Shown: piece after piece, positions 42,151-50,113 of the stretch
How the letters are laid out: each line of letters opens with the position of its first letter
Position numbering within the stretch: position 1 is the first letter of the stretch
From: Apopatosoma sp963618495
GTDB taxonomy: Bacteria; Bacillota; Clostridia; Oscillospirales; CAG-272
Direction of reading: 5' to 3'
Assembly: GCA_963618495.1 (NCBI GenBank)
Contig: CAVESF010000017.1
Coordinates: forward strand, 1-50,113
Length of the DNA: 50,113 nucleotides
Program-made: the position numbers and the translations under genes
Notes under the pieces: model-generated
Told to the model about the DNA's origin: nothing
Seen by the model: the letters and a program-made list of their open reading frames with translations, nothing else
Database searches by the model: none

Positions 42151-42603
42151 ATGAAAAAAGACAGACTGCAGAAAATACTCGAAATAATAGATATTTACCG
42201 CATAGAAACGCAGGACGAGCTGATTGCGCGACTGCGCGACTGCGGATACGATGTTACGCAGGCAACGATATCGCGCGACATCAAGCGCCTGCATCTGATA
42301 AAAATACAGACCGACGACGGACACTCAAAATATTCGCTCCCGAAAGCCAATACATTCGATACGAACGAGAAATACAGAAACATACTGCATCAGACAATTT
42401 CAGCTGTCCACTGCGCAAACAATATGGTGGTCGTGCGCACTTATTCCGGCATGGCAAACGCCGCGGCGGCGGCAATAGACGCGATGCAGAGCGAACTTCT
42501 GCTCGGAAGTATCGCTGGAGACGATACGATATTTATCGTAGCCGTCAGCAATCAGGCGGCGGCTCAGTTTATAAACATACTGAAAAGTATCGCGGAAATA
42601 TAA
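42151..42603 (+). CDS. argR: Arginine repressor ArgR/AhrC
   Basis: Hexameric, arginine-responsive regulator of arginine genes. It has 150 residues from the ATG at 42151, which follows AAGGAG at 7 nt; an earlier ATG overlaps tlyA without a site. The winged helix is at about 18-48 (TQDELIARLRDCGYDVTQAT, then ISRDIKRLHL), and the C-terminal arginine-binding GDDTIFIV motif is intact. It is placed before recN as in Bacillus and most Firmicutes. Confidence 0.96.
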   Translation: MKKDRLQKILEIIDIYRIETQDELIARLRDCGYDVTQATISRDIKRLHLIKIQTDDGHSKYSLPKANTFDTNEKYRNILHQTISAVHCANNMVVVRTYSGMANAAAAAIDAMQSELLLGSIAGDDTIFIVAVSNQAAAQFINILKSIAEI

Positions 42604-42624
42604 AAATACGAAAGGGGCGGCAAA

Positions 42625-44298
42625 ATGCTTTCCGAGCTGTGGATAAACAATATAGCGATAATAAAAACGGAAAATATAACTTTTTCCGCGCCTTTTACCG
42701 TACTCACAGGCGAGACCGGCGCAGGCAAATCCATCATTCTCGATGCGGTAGAGCTTGCGCTCGGCGCGAGAGCCGATAAGGAGCTCGTGCGCCACGGCGA
42801 GGAAAAAGCCTCTGTCGCGGCGGTCTTTACCGATGTGCCGGAGCGGATTTTCGCCGCACTCGAAAAATACGACATCCCGCGGGAAGAAAGCCTCATGCTG
42901 CGTCGCGATATCAGCGCGCAGGGGCAATCGACGGCGAAAATAAACGGGCGTCCTGTCCCCGTTTCGGCGCTTCGCGAGGTCGGAAATATGCTCATCAGCA
43001 TTCACGGTCAGCATATGGGAATGTACCTGCTCGACCCAGTGAACCACATAAACATTCTCGATTCCTTTGCAGATACGGAGGGCGATATCGCCGCATATTC
43101 CCTGCTCTATGAGCGCATGCGCGATATCAAGGCGGAGATAAACCGCCTGCACCGCGATGAAAAGGAGAAACTCCGCCACACGGAAATGCTGAAATTTCAG
43201 ATAGCGGAGATAAACGCCGTTTCGCCAAAGGCAGGCGAGGAAGAAGCCCTTGAGGAAAAGCTGAAAATGCTTGCCAACGCAGAGAAAACGGCAAAATACG
43301 CCAAGCTTATCCACCGTGCGCTCTACCGTAGCGAAAAAGGCCTCTCCGCCTGCGACCTCATCGAAAAATCCACGGGTGCCGTCGAGGCGCTCTCCGATAT
43401 CATCGGCAACTGCGCCGAATACACGGAGGAGCTGAACGATATCCGCTATCGTCTCGAGGACATAGCGGAAACGATATACAAAAAATGCGATATCGGAGCG
43501 GAAAATCCCTCCGAGCTGATAGACAAGACGCAGGAGCGTCTTGAGGAGCTGAAAAAGCTCGGGCGCAAATACGGTTCGAGCGTTGCGGAGATACTGGACT
43601 TCCGCATCAAAGCCGAAAGCGAGCTCTCCGAAATAGAAAACTCCGACGATATGATAGCCGACCTCTCCGAGGAGCTGAAAGGCATCAAAAAAGAGGCGCT
43701 TGTCGCCGCCTCCGCGATTTCGGATAAGCGAAAGAGTGCCGCCGCTGTCCTCAGCCGCAGAATAGTCTCCGAGCTGGCTTTTCTCGAGATGGAAAATGTC
43801 AGCTTCGAAATATCGGTAAAAAAATCCGAGATATTTCTGTCGAACGGATGCGACGAGGTTGAATTTCTCGTTTCGGCAAACAAAGGTGAGCCGCTCATGC
43901 CGCTCTCAAAGATTGCCTCGGGCGGCGAAATCTCCCGCATCATGCTCGCGCTGAAATGCGCGATGGCTGACAAGGAAAAAACGCCGACGCTCATTTTTGA
44001 CGAAATAGACACGGGCATTTCGGGCAAAACCTCGTATAAAATCGGCATAAAAATGCGTCAGAGTTCGCAGACCTCGCAGATAATCTGCATCACGCACTCG
44101 CCGCAGATAGCGGCGATAGCGGCAGAGCATCTCCTCATTTCCAAAAAAGAGGAGGACGGGCGCACCTTTTCAAGTGCGCGTCCTCTCATGCATGACGGCA
44201 GAGTAAACGAAATAGCGAGAATCATAGGCGGCGAAAAGATAACGGAAAAAACTCTCACCGCAGCACGTGAAATGCTTGATGCAGCGCAGGATTTATGA
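42625..44298 (+). CDS. recN: DNA repair protein RecN
   Basis: SMC-like ATPase acting early in double-strand-break repair. It has 557 residues: Walker A GETGAGKS (29-36) in the N-terminal half-ATPase, a central coiled-coil region (about 160-370) and the C-terminal half with ASGGEISRIMLALK (signature) and TLIFDEIDTGISG (Walker B). The ATG has AAGGGGCGG upstream. It is the last gene of the OLE-oapA-tlyA-argR-recN run, and only weak hairpins follow (44334-44368). Confidence 0.97.
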   Translation: MLSELWINNIAIIKTENITFSAPFTVLTGETGAGKSIILDAVELALGARADKELVRHGEEKASVAAVFTDVPERIFAALEKYDIPREESLMLRRDISAQGQSTAKINGRPVPVSALREVGNMLISIHGQHMGMYLLDPVNHINILDSFADTEGDIAAYSLLYERMRDIKAEINRLHRDEKEKLRHTEMLKFQIAEINAVSPKAGEEEALEEKLKMLANAEKTAKYAKLIHRALYRSEKGLSACDLIEKSTGAVEALSDIIGNCAEYTEELNDIRYRLEDIAETIYKKCDIGAENPSELIDKTQERLEELKKLGRKYGSSVAEILDFRIKAESELSEIENSDDMIADLSEELKGIKKEALVAASAISDKRKSAAAVLSRRIVSELAFLEMENVSFEISVKKSEIFLSNGCDEVEFLVSANKGEPLMPLSKIASGGEISRIMLALKCAMADKEKTPTLIFDEIDTGISGKTSYKIGIKMRQSSQTSQIICITHSPQIAAIAAEHLLISKKEEDGRTFSSARPLMHDGRVNEIARIIGGEKITEKTLTAAREMLDAAQDL

Positions 44299-44411
44299 AA
44301 TAATACGAATGTATAATTGTTTTTTGTTTGCAAAATTATCGGTAATTCTCTTTTATACTTTTGTATAAATCGATAGCAGACAGATATGTCAATAATTTTT
44401 TTGTTTTCCGC

Positions 44412-44440
44412 TTGACAAAATGCGCGCTTTATGGTATACT
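44412..44440 (+). promoter_or_regulatory. Promoter of tyrS
   Basis: A perfect TTGACA (44412-44417), a 17-nt spacer and TATACT (44435-44440). Transcription would begin near 44447, at the start of the T-box. Confidence 0.85.
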
Positions 44441-44446
44441 GCGCTT

Positions 44447-44702
44447 ATACAGGCAATGAAGGAAAGAGTAATCGCCCTCCCCTTTTGCAGAGAGCTGCCG
44501 GTCGGTGCAAGGCAGTGAAGGCAGGCGACGAAATACACTCCCGAGCCGTACACCGAAAGCTTATTGCCTTAGGCTGTACCGTGTGCGCCCGTTAAAGCGC
44601 GTGGGTTTTATCCGAACCCTTTGAGGCATATCCCGCGAGGTATATGCGAACATGAGGTGGTAACACGATTTTTCGTCCTCTGCTTTGGCAGAGGATTTTT
44701 TG
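44447..44702 (+). promoter_or_regulatory. T-box leader, tyrosine-specific
   Basis: Riboregulator that senses uncharged tRNA-Tyr. Stem I has the AGAGAG and GGTGCAAGG distal loop elements (44490-44512). The specifier is read as TAC at 44534-44536, after GACGAAA and followed by A. The T-box proper is GAGGTGGTAACACG (44654-44667), which binds the tRNA acceptor end. The terminator CCTCTGC/GCAGAGG plus T-run (44677-44702) ends the leader. High uncharged tRNA-Tyr should favour readthrough into tyrS. Confidence 0.93.
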
Positions 44703-44745
44703 TTTGCCCGAAAAAAACAAAATCTATATAAAAGGAGAAAAACAA

Positions 44746-45969
44746 ATGCAGATTTATGAAGAATTACAGGCGCGTGGTCTTGTTGCGCAGGTAACAGACG
44801 AAAAAGAAATCAGAGACCTGATAAACAACGGCGGTGCGAAATTCTATATCGGCTTCGACCCTACGGCAGACAGCCTCCATGTAGGTCACTTCATGGCGCT
44901 CTGCCTGATGAAGCGCCTGCAGATGGCAGGTAACAGACCCGTCGTTCTCATAGGAGGAGGCACAGGATATATAGGCGACCCCTCGGGACGCACGGATATG
45001 CGTTCCGTAATGACTCCGGAAACAATTCAGCATAATTGCGACTGCTTCAAGGTTCAGATGGAGCGCTTTATCGAATTCGGCGATGGTAAAGCCATCATGG
45101 TAAACAATGCCGATTGGCTTCTCAAGCTCAATTATATCGAGCTTCTCCGCGATGTCGGCGCCTGCTTCTCTGTCAACAATATGCTCCGCGCAGAGTGCTA
45201 CAAGCAGAGAATGGAGCGTGGTCTTTCGTTCCTCGAATTCAACTACATGATAATGCAGTCATATGACTTCTACTATCTCAATGAGCACTACGGCTGCAAT
45301 ATGCAGTTCGGCGGCGACGACCAGTGGTCAAATATGCTCTTCGGAACAGACCTTATCCGCAAAAAGACAGGCAAAGACGCATATGCCCTCACAATCAACC
45401 TGCTCATGAACAGCGAGGGCAAAAAGATGGGCAAAACGGCAAACGGCGCCGTCTGGCTCGACCCGAAAAAGACAACGCCCTACGATTTCTTCCAGTACTG
45501 GAGAAATATCGACGACGCCGATGTTGTCAAGTGCATGAAGATGCTCACATTCATGCCGCTCGATGAAATTGCCGAATATGAAAAGCTTGAGGGCAGCGCG
45601 ATAAACGGCGCAAAAGAAAAGCTTGCATACGAGCTGACAAAGATGATTCACGGCGAAGAAGAAGCCGAAAAAGCTCTCGCGGCGGCAAAGGCACTCTTCA
45701 TTTCCGGCGGCGCGTCTGCCGATATGCCGACAACAGAGCTTTCCGATGACAATTTCACGGACGGCAAGGTAGCTCTCCTCGATATGCTCGTGCTCGCAAA
45801 GCTTGCTCCCTCCAAGGGCGAGGCTCGTCGTCTCGTTCAGCAGGGCGGCATACTTGTAGGCGACGATAAGGTCACCGACCTTTACCTCTCATTCGACAAA
45901 TCCGCCTTTGAAAACGGACTTATCGTAAAGAAAGGCAAAAAGACATATCACAAATTCACAGTAAAATAA
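44746..45969 (+). CDS. tyrS: Tyrosyl-tRNA synthetase
   Basis: Class I synthetase, 407 residues from the ATG at 44746 behind AAAGGAG. HVGH (45-48) is the HIGH motif and KMGKT (227-231) the KMSKS loop. The QSYDFYYLNEHYGCNMQFGG stretch holds tyrosine-binding residues. A C-terminal S4 domain (about 345-407) recognises tRNA. Control is by the T-box. An integrated mobile element begins shortly after its stop. Confidence 0.97.
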   Translation: MQIYEELQARGLVAQVTDEKEIRDLINNGGAKFYIGFDPTADSLHVGHFMALCLMKRLQMAGNRPVVLIGGGTGYIGDPSGRTDMRSVMTPETIQHNCDCFKVQMERFIEFGDGKAIMVNNADWLLKLNYIELLRDVGACFSVNNMLRAECYKQRMERGLSFLEFNYMIMQSYDFYYLNEHYGCNMQFGGDDQWSNMLFGTDLIRKKTGKDAYALTINLLMNSEGKKMGKTANGAVWLDPKKTTPYDFFQYWRNIDDADVVKCMKMLTFMPLDEIAEYEKLEGSAINGAKEKLAYELTKMIHGEEEAEKALAAAKALFISGGASADMPTTELSDDNFTDGKVALLDMLVLAKLAPSKGEARRLVQQGGILVGDDKVTDLYLSFDKSAFENGLIVKKGKKTYHKFTVK

Positions 45970-46050
45970 AAAAAAAGCGGGCGGCTTTTGGCGGGGCTTC
46001 GTAAAACAGTTATTTTGAAAAAAGCCGAAAACTGCATAGTTTTCAAGGGG

Positions 46051-46083
46051 CGGCGTGACGAAAGTCACGCCGTTTCCTTTTTT
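46051..46083 (+). terminator. Terminator after tyrS, overlapping the recombinase gene end
   Basis: A nine-base-pair perfect stem CGGCGTGAC/GTCACGCCG with a GAAA tetraloop, then TTTCCTTTTTTG. The right arm contains the recombinase stop codon (46065-46067), so the mobile element's end either brought this terminator or joined the chromosome just to its left. Confidence 0.85.
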
Positions 46084-47807
46084 GCAAGCTCGTCCAAAGG
46101 GATAAAGCCGATGCCGTCGTATTCGATGTGGATGTTCTGTCTGCGCTTGCCGCTGGACTTGTCTGGTGCTTCCACATAGATCGCCTTTATCAGCTCTCTC
46201 AGCATACACGGGTCGATTTCTTCGATGTCCACATATTTGTCTGCCGTTCGGACGAACCTCTCAACATTTTCGTTCTGTCTTTCCTGTACTTCAATTTCCT
46301 GCTTGAGTGCAATAACCTCTGCTTCAAGCTGTTTCTGTTCCGCTTCGTAGTTTTGGCTCATCAGCTCAAATCTCTCATCATTCAGCTTGCCTTTCACATT
46401 ATCCTCGTAGATTTTAACGAACAGCCTTTTCAGTTCAGCGATTCGGCGCTCATTGCGTTCAAGTTGCTTGCGGCTCGTCTGCAGTTTTTCTGCTGACTCC
46501 AACTGGAGCTGTTGTTCCATTACGAAGATGAAATGCTGACGGTATCTGAGAATATACCCCATGACCAACTGGATGTGCTTCAGCACTATTCGTTCCAACA
46601 CGGACTCACGGATGAAGTGTGTTCCGCACTTGTCCTTGTGTTTCCAATGAAGCGAACAATCGAAGAACGCTCCATCACGCTTTCCATTGTTGGTAGCTCC
46701 GTAGTAAAGCTTCTCACCGCAATCGGCACAGTACACCAAACCGGAAAATGTGCTTGTAATACCCGACTTGGTTCTGCGCTGTCGTTGTTGACGGATAATC
46801 TGCACTTTATCGAAAATGTCCTTTTCGATGATGGCTTCATGGGCATCTTCAAAGATTGCCTGCTTTTCAATGGGGGTGTCCCTTTGCTTCTTGTCCCAGA
46901 TGGAATTGGTGTAGGTCTTGAAGTTGACCGTACACCCTGTGTACTCCCTGCGTTCCAAAATATGAACTACGGTACTGGCGTTCCATCCGCAAGGATTCTC
47001 GGGTGCGGTGTTGGGACTCTTGATGCCCATGCTGTCCTTATAGGCGGTAGGGGTGAAAACACCATCTGCCTTTAGCTGATTGGCGATCTGCGAAGGCCCT
47101 CGTCCGTTCATGCACATATCGAAGATACGCTTTACAACGGATGCCGCTTCGGGGTCAATTTGCCATGTCTGTGGATTTTCTTTGTCCTTGATGTAGCCAT
47201 AAGGAACATTGGTGGTAAGCGGTACGCCATGTTCGCCCTTTGCTTTCTGCACAGCACGAATTTTGCGGCTGGTATCTTTTGCGAAAAACTCGTTGAACCA
47301 GTTTTTGATACCTGCCATGTCACATTCGGTGCTGTTCATGTCGATAGAATCGAAGTGGTCATTGATGGCGATATATCTGACACCGCTTTTCGGAAATACG
47401 ATGTTGATATACAGGCTCGTCATTGCTGAGTTTCGTCCAAGTCTTGAAAGGTCTTTGGTGATGATCGTACCGACACGACCCATCTTGACCTCCGCAAGCA
47501 TCTTCTGAAAATCGGGACGGTTGTCAAAGTCAACGCCGCTGTAGCCATCATCTACGAAAAACGTTGGATTCGGAAAATGGTTCTGCTTTGCGTATTGAAG
47601 CAGGATCATTTTTTGCGTCTGTATCGAATTTGACTCATCAGCCTTTTCGCCGTTCTTGTCCTCCTTCATATCCTCGACGGACAATCTGCAATAAAGGGCG
47701 GTAATTTTATCTGTTGCTCCTAACATTTCTGTTTCCTCCTCAATCGGAGCAACTGTCAGTACAGGATCGGTTGTCTCTATTATATCAAAATTTTGTGTAT
47801 TTGTCAT
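46065..47807 (-). CDS. Large serine recombinase (Tn4451/TnpX-like)
   Basis: Site-specific recombinase that excises and integrates the element. Domains: resolvase catalytic domain with ALYCRLSVED (catalytic serine 43 from the first ATG) and TKDLSRLGRN, a recombinase domain, a zinc ribbon (YCADCGEKL, then FFDCS, HKDKCGTH), a long coiled coil (about 430-515) and a C-terminal DUF4368 (RELIKAIYVEAP). Two starts are possible: the ATG at 47807, overlapping the previous gene by four bases, and the ATG at 47726 with a stronger AGGAGG 8 nt upstream, giving 553 residues. The long form is listed. Confidence 0.93.
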   Translation of the reverse strand: MTNTQNFDIIETTDPVLTVAPIEEETEMLGATDKITALYCRLSVEDMKEDKNGEKADESNSIQTQKMILLQYAKQNHFPNPTFFVDDGYSGVDFDNRPDFQKMLAEVKMGRVGTIITKDLSRLGRNSAMTSLYINIVFPKSGVRYIAINDHFDSIDMNSTECDMAGIKNWFNEFFAKDTSRKIRAVQKAKGEHGVPLTTNVPYGYIKDKENPQTWQIDPEAASVVKRIFDMCMNGRGPSQIANQLKADGVFTPTAYKDSMGIKSPNTAPENPCGWNASTVVHILERREYTGCTVNFKTYTNSIWDKKQRDTPIEKQAIFEDAHEAIIEKDIFDKVQIIRQQRQRRTKSGITSTFSGLVYCADCGEKLYYGATNNGKRDGAFFDCSLHWKHKDKCGTHFIRESVLERIVLKHIQLVMGYILRYRQHFIFVMEQQLQLESAEKLQTSRKQLERNERRIAELKRLFVKIYEDNVKGKLNDERFELMSQNYEAEQKQLEAEVIALKQEIEVQERQNENVERFVRTADKYVDIEEIDPCMLRELIKAIYVEAPDKSSGKRRQNIHIEYDGIGFIPLDELAKKETA

Positions 47808-48157
47808 TGATGTCTCCCTAACTCATTTGTAAACTTTCTCGATGCGATGCGCTCCAACTTGCGGATAAAGCTGTCCTCGCCCTCATAGCTACCGGTGAGG
47901 GTGTAGATCGTGCCGCTGATTTCTTCGGTGACGGTCAGCTCCGGTATCCAGTAGGCAGAGACATTTTTAATGTGGATATTGCCGTCATCATCAAAGGAAA
48001 TGTCACGCACCACTCTGTCCGGTGACAAAGGTTCGTGTTTCAAATATGGGTCGCTAAAACAGATGCAAGAGGAATCATCCTCCGGTACGGTCAAAGATTT
48101 GAGCCATTGCTTCAATTCGTCTGGTGTCATGTCGATTGCTTTCTTTTGTTCACTCAT
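47804..48157 (-). CDS. Hypothetical mobile-element protein
   Basis: A 117-residue protein I do not recognise, encoded directly before and overlapping the recombinase gene by ATGA. The N-terminus is a helix (DMTPDELKQWLKSL), the middle is beta-rich (IHIKNVSAYWIPELTVTEEIS, then TIYTLTGSYEG) and the C-terminus is a basic helix. No membrane segment is seen. Coupling with the recombinase suggests a role in transposition control, but that is inference. AAGGATTTTTACA precedes the ATG. Confidence 0.65.
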   Translation of the reverse strand: MSEQKKAIDMTPDELKQWLKSLTVPEDDSSCICFSDPYLKHEPLSPDRVVRDISFDDDGNIHIKNVSAYWIPELTVTEEISGTIYTLTGSYEGEDSFIRKLERIASRKFTNELGRHQ

Positions 48158-48210
48158 TGTAAAAATCCTTTCTTTGCCGGAAGGGAATGGAATCGAAGGA
48201 AAGGGAGGAA

Positions 48211-49683
48211 TCAGCGTTCCTCCTGCTTACGGTTATCTTTCTTTTCATGGGTCTGCTCGGTGTTGCCAAGTCCTTTGTTCACGCAGGACTGAATGTGCCA
48301 AATGCGCTGGTACTCGTCACGGATGGCAACGAACTTTTCGTAGGTTTCTTTGTGCGTCTGCTCAAGCTCGGCATACTGCTTATTCAAAACTCTGCTGTCA
48401 TACTTGCCGTCGGGGAACATATCAAGCACCTTTCGCCTTGCGGCGTAATAACGCTTCAATTCCTTTTCATGCTCAGCCTTGTATTTTGCCTTTGCCTTGT
48501 CGAACTTGATTTTCTGCAATCCGTCCACTATCGGCTTCAGCTCCTGCAAGGTTGCAACGTATTCCGGCATTTTGCGCATTACTTTCATTCGGGCAGTTTC
48601 CGCATCCATGGTAATTTTCAATTCGTCAACGGAATCTCTGAGGGTCGATACACGGCTTTCCAAATCCTCGATGGTGTAGATCTCCCTGGCTTTAAGATAA
48701 TTGACCATCTCGTTCAGCTCCTTCAGATTGCTGACCTTGGCTTTCTGCGAGTAGGCTTTGGTGTTGCGTATATCAAAATATTTTTGCAGAGGAACGATGG
48801 CGGGATCGGATTGTGGCTTGTCCAGCTCTGCCTTGATTTCCTTAATAGTTTCAAGCAGAAGAGATAGATTCTTACGCAGATTACGGATAAAGGTGTTGGT
48901 GGCTCTGATCCAACGATTGAACTCGCCCTTTTCGGTTTTGATACCTTTCTTCTCCATAGCTCGGACGGTGGAGCCTTCGTGAACGGTGGGTAAGAGTTCA
49001 ATGCCTTGCCGTTCATAACTGCGGTGGTCGATGTGAACATCCAAGCCTTTTTCTTCAAACTTGGCATTGCACATTGCCGCCCATTGCTTACGCCAGAACT
49101 CCAATGTTTCAGAAGAACCCCAATCGGTAGTAGGAACGGCATTGAACACATAATCACCTTTGCCGTCGGGGATGTGGTTGCCGTGTTTGTCCAGCACATA
49201 TTCTCGTTTTTGCTTTAAGCCCCATTTACCGTTTTGCTCGATGGGGCGTATGGGACACAGAAAGTGAAAGTGCGGATTATTGATGCCACCTTGTTCTCGT
49301 TCGGGTTCGTGAACAGCGAAGTCCACCACCATGCTACGGCTGACAAAATGCTCGGTAAGGAATTGCCTTGCGAGAGCAATGTTTTCTTCCTGTGTAAATT
49401 CATTCTGAAAGGCAATGTCGAAGCTGTAGGCAAGCTGCGCTTTCTTACCTTTCTCCACTTTTTCAACGGCATTCCATAAAGTTTCTCGATCTGCGTACTC
49501 TCTTGGAGCGTGTGACGGCAGTAAGATTTCTGAACAAATCACACCGCCCTTGTTAGTGTAGTCGCTGTCCTCACTGTAATACTCACTATGCAGTTTTTCG
49601 CCTGCTCGGTAGGCAGCGGATGCCACAACGGATTGACCTGCGCTGCGTTTGATCTGATCTACATGGAAATGATATAGTGCTAT
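48211..49683 (-). CDS. MobA/MobL-type relaxase, apparent ATA start
   Basis: Relaxase that nicks the transfer origin for mobilization by a helper conjugative system. The N-terminal domain has the motif SVVASAAYRAGEKL, and the HUH site is seen as NPHFHFL (two metal histidines, 138 and 140). A long helical C-terminal part follows (about 220-490). The first conventional start codon in frame is GTG at 49626, but it cuts off the conserved beginning ALYHFHVDQIKRSAGQ. In frame upstream, ATA at 49683 lies 6 nt after GGAGGG and gives the family-typical start. So an ATA initiation codon, or a start damaged by mutation, is indicated. Confidence 0.85.
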   Translation of the reverse strand: MALYHFHVDQIKRSAGQSVVASAAYRAGEKLHSEYYSEDSDYTNKGGVICSEILLPSHAPREYADRETLWNAVEKVEKGKKAQLAYSFDIAFQNEFTQEENIALARQFLTEHFVSRSMVVDFAVHEPEREQGGINNPHFHFLCPIRPIEQNGKWGLKQKREYVLDKHGNHIPDGKGDYVFNAVPTTDWGSSETLEFWRKQWAAMCNAKFEEKGLDVHIDHRSYERQGIELLPTVHEGSTVRAMEKKGIKTEKGEFNRWIRATNTFIRNLRKNLSLLLETIKEIKAELDKPQSDPAIVPLQKYFDIRNTKAYSQKAKVSNLKELNEMVNYLKAREIYTIEDLESRVSTLRDSVDELKITMDAETARMKVMRKMPEYVATLQELKPIVDGLQKIKFDKAKAKYKAEHEKELKRYYAARRKVLDMFPDGKYDSRVLNKQYAELEQTHKETYEKFVAIRDEYQRIWHIQSCVNKGLGNTEQTHEKKDNRKQEER

Positions 49684-49685
49684 AC

Positions 49686-50012
49686 TTATCCCTCCTTTGC
49701 TCGTCTGAGTCTTGAATCGTGGTTGATCTTCATGCGATGCACTAATTTCTGTATTTCTTCTTTGTAGAAGATGTGTTCAAGCAGCTCCATCACTTCGGTG
49801 ATGTCCAGTTTCTTGATCTCTGGTGCGATACTTTCCAAAGTTCCTGCGATGGTGCAGAGACGATGGGTGCGGTGTTTGCGCTCACCGTCCTCGTAATACT
49901 TCTGGCGGTTTTCCAGTCGGGTGATTTTGTGGTCGAGCTGTTTGATTTCTTCTTCATTTTTTTCTTTTTCTGCTCTGAGCCTTTCAAGCTCGGGATTAGG
50001 TTTGTAGTCCAT
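49686..50012 (-). CDS. DUF3847-like mobilization-associated protein
   Basis: A 108-residue protein, ATG at 50012 behind AGGAGG. It is almost all helical and charged: ELERLRAEKEKNEEEIKQLD and KITRLENRQKYYEDGERKHR form a coiled coil. The C-terminal helix LLEHIFYKEEIQKLVHRM follows. It resembles DUF3847 proteins found next to MobA/L relaxases in Gram-positive mobilizable elements, probably relaxosome accessories. It lies just before the relaxase, and the element continues beyond the window. Confidence 0.8.
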   Translation of the reverse strand: MDYKPNPELERLRAEKEKNEEEIKQLDHKITRLENRQKYYEDGERKHRTHRLCTIAGTLESIAPEIKKLDITEVMELLEHIFYKEEIQKLVHRMKINHDSRLRRAKEG

Positions 50013-50113
50013 AGAACCTCCTGTTATAATATATTTATCCCTTGATTTATGGCAGCCGGCCATAGGCATGGGACATCTCGTTGCCCAAGCTGTTATAATA
50101 GAGAGGTAAAGGT

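Noticed and set aside
50013..50113. Hairpins upstream of the DUF3847 gene as the transfer origin
   Set aside because: GGCAGCCGGCC and nearby short repeats are suggestive, but the window ends here and no nick-site motif can be supported.

Overview
The window is a Bacillota chromosome segment, most likely from an anaerobic, fermentative Clostridia member (gut-type, moderate GC). The signs are a complete S10-spc-alpha ribosomal operon in Gram-positive order, zinc-type S14, S4, L36 and L24, strong Shine-Dalgarno sites with ATG, GTG and TTG starts, a tyrosyl T-box, a biotin-dependent sodium-pump decarboxylase operon, an OLE RNA locus and a Tn4451-like mobilizable element. No taxonomic marker was compared with a database, so finer placement is not claimed.

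Layout. 1-450: intergenic, with terminator-like hairpins and a promoter. 453-4265: an ECF-like sigma factor with a long C-terminal extension, a DUF6198/YczE-like membrane protein behind a leader hairpin that resembles an attenuator, and a divergent XRE regulator. 4392-6852: ftsH translationally coupled to an HdeD-like membrane protein. 7053-23553: one long minus-strand transcription unit of 32 genes, rpsJ to rplQ, including secY, adk, map, a KOW-domain gene, infA, rpmJ and rpoA, behind an approximately 390-nt leader. 23577-25260: a TSCPD protein, tRNA-Arg(CCG), a four-helix-bundle protein and a membrane protein. 25263-28262: a DUF1846, LURP-one-like and PAS-like gene set. 28293-33408: a five-gene operon for a biotin-dependent carboxyltransferase and Na+-translocating decarboxylase. 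33534-33655: tRNA-Leu(CAA). 33790-36019: a DUF362 ferredoxin-like protein and ispE. 36014-39700: a minus-strand run of yitT, a GcnA-like GH20 enzyme, a LOG-family protein and a small membrane protein. 39972-44298: OLE RNA, oapA, tlyA, argR and recN. 44412-45969: T-box and tyrS. 46065-50113: the end of an integrative mobilizable element (large serine recombinase, small ORF, MobA/L relaxase, DUF3847 protein) that continues past the window.

The most notable system is the OLE ribonucleoprotein. A roughly 620-nt structured RNA with its own sigma-A promoter precedes an OapA-type membrane protein with a DxxxD motif, followed by tlyA-argR-recN, the gene order known for OLE loci. The KOW-domain gene between map and infA, about 29 kb away, is a candidate for the OapB-type RNA-binding partner. 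Other points worth a second look are the hybrid carboxyltransferase/sodium-pump operon, the leader hairpin at 2880-2967, a terminator lying inside a convergent coding sequence, a structured element between rpsN and rpsH, and a relaxase gene that appears to start at ATA.
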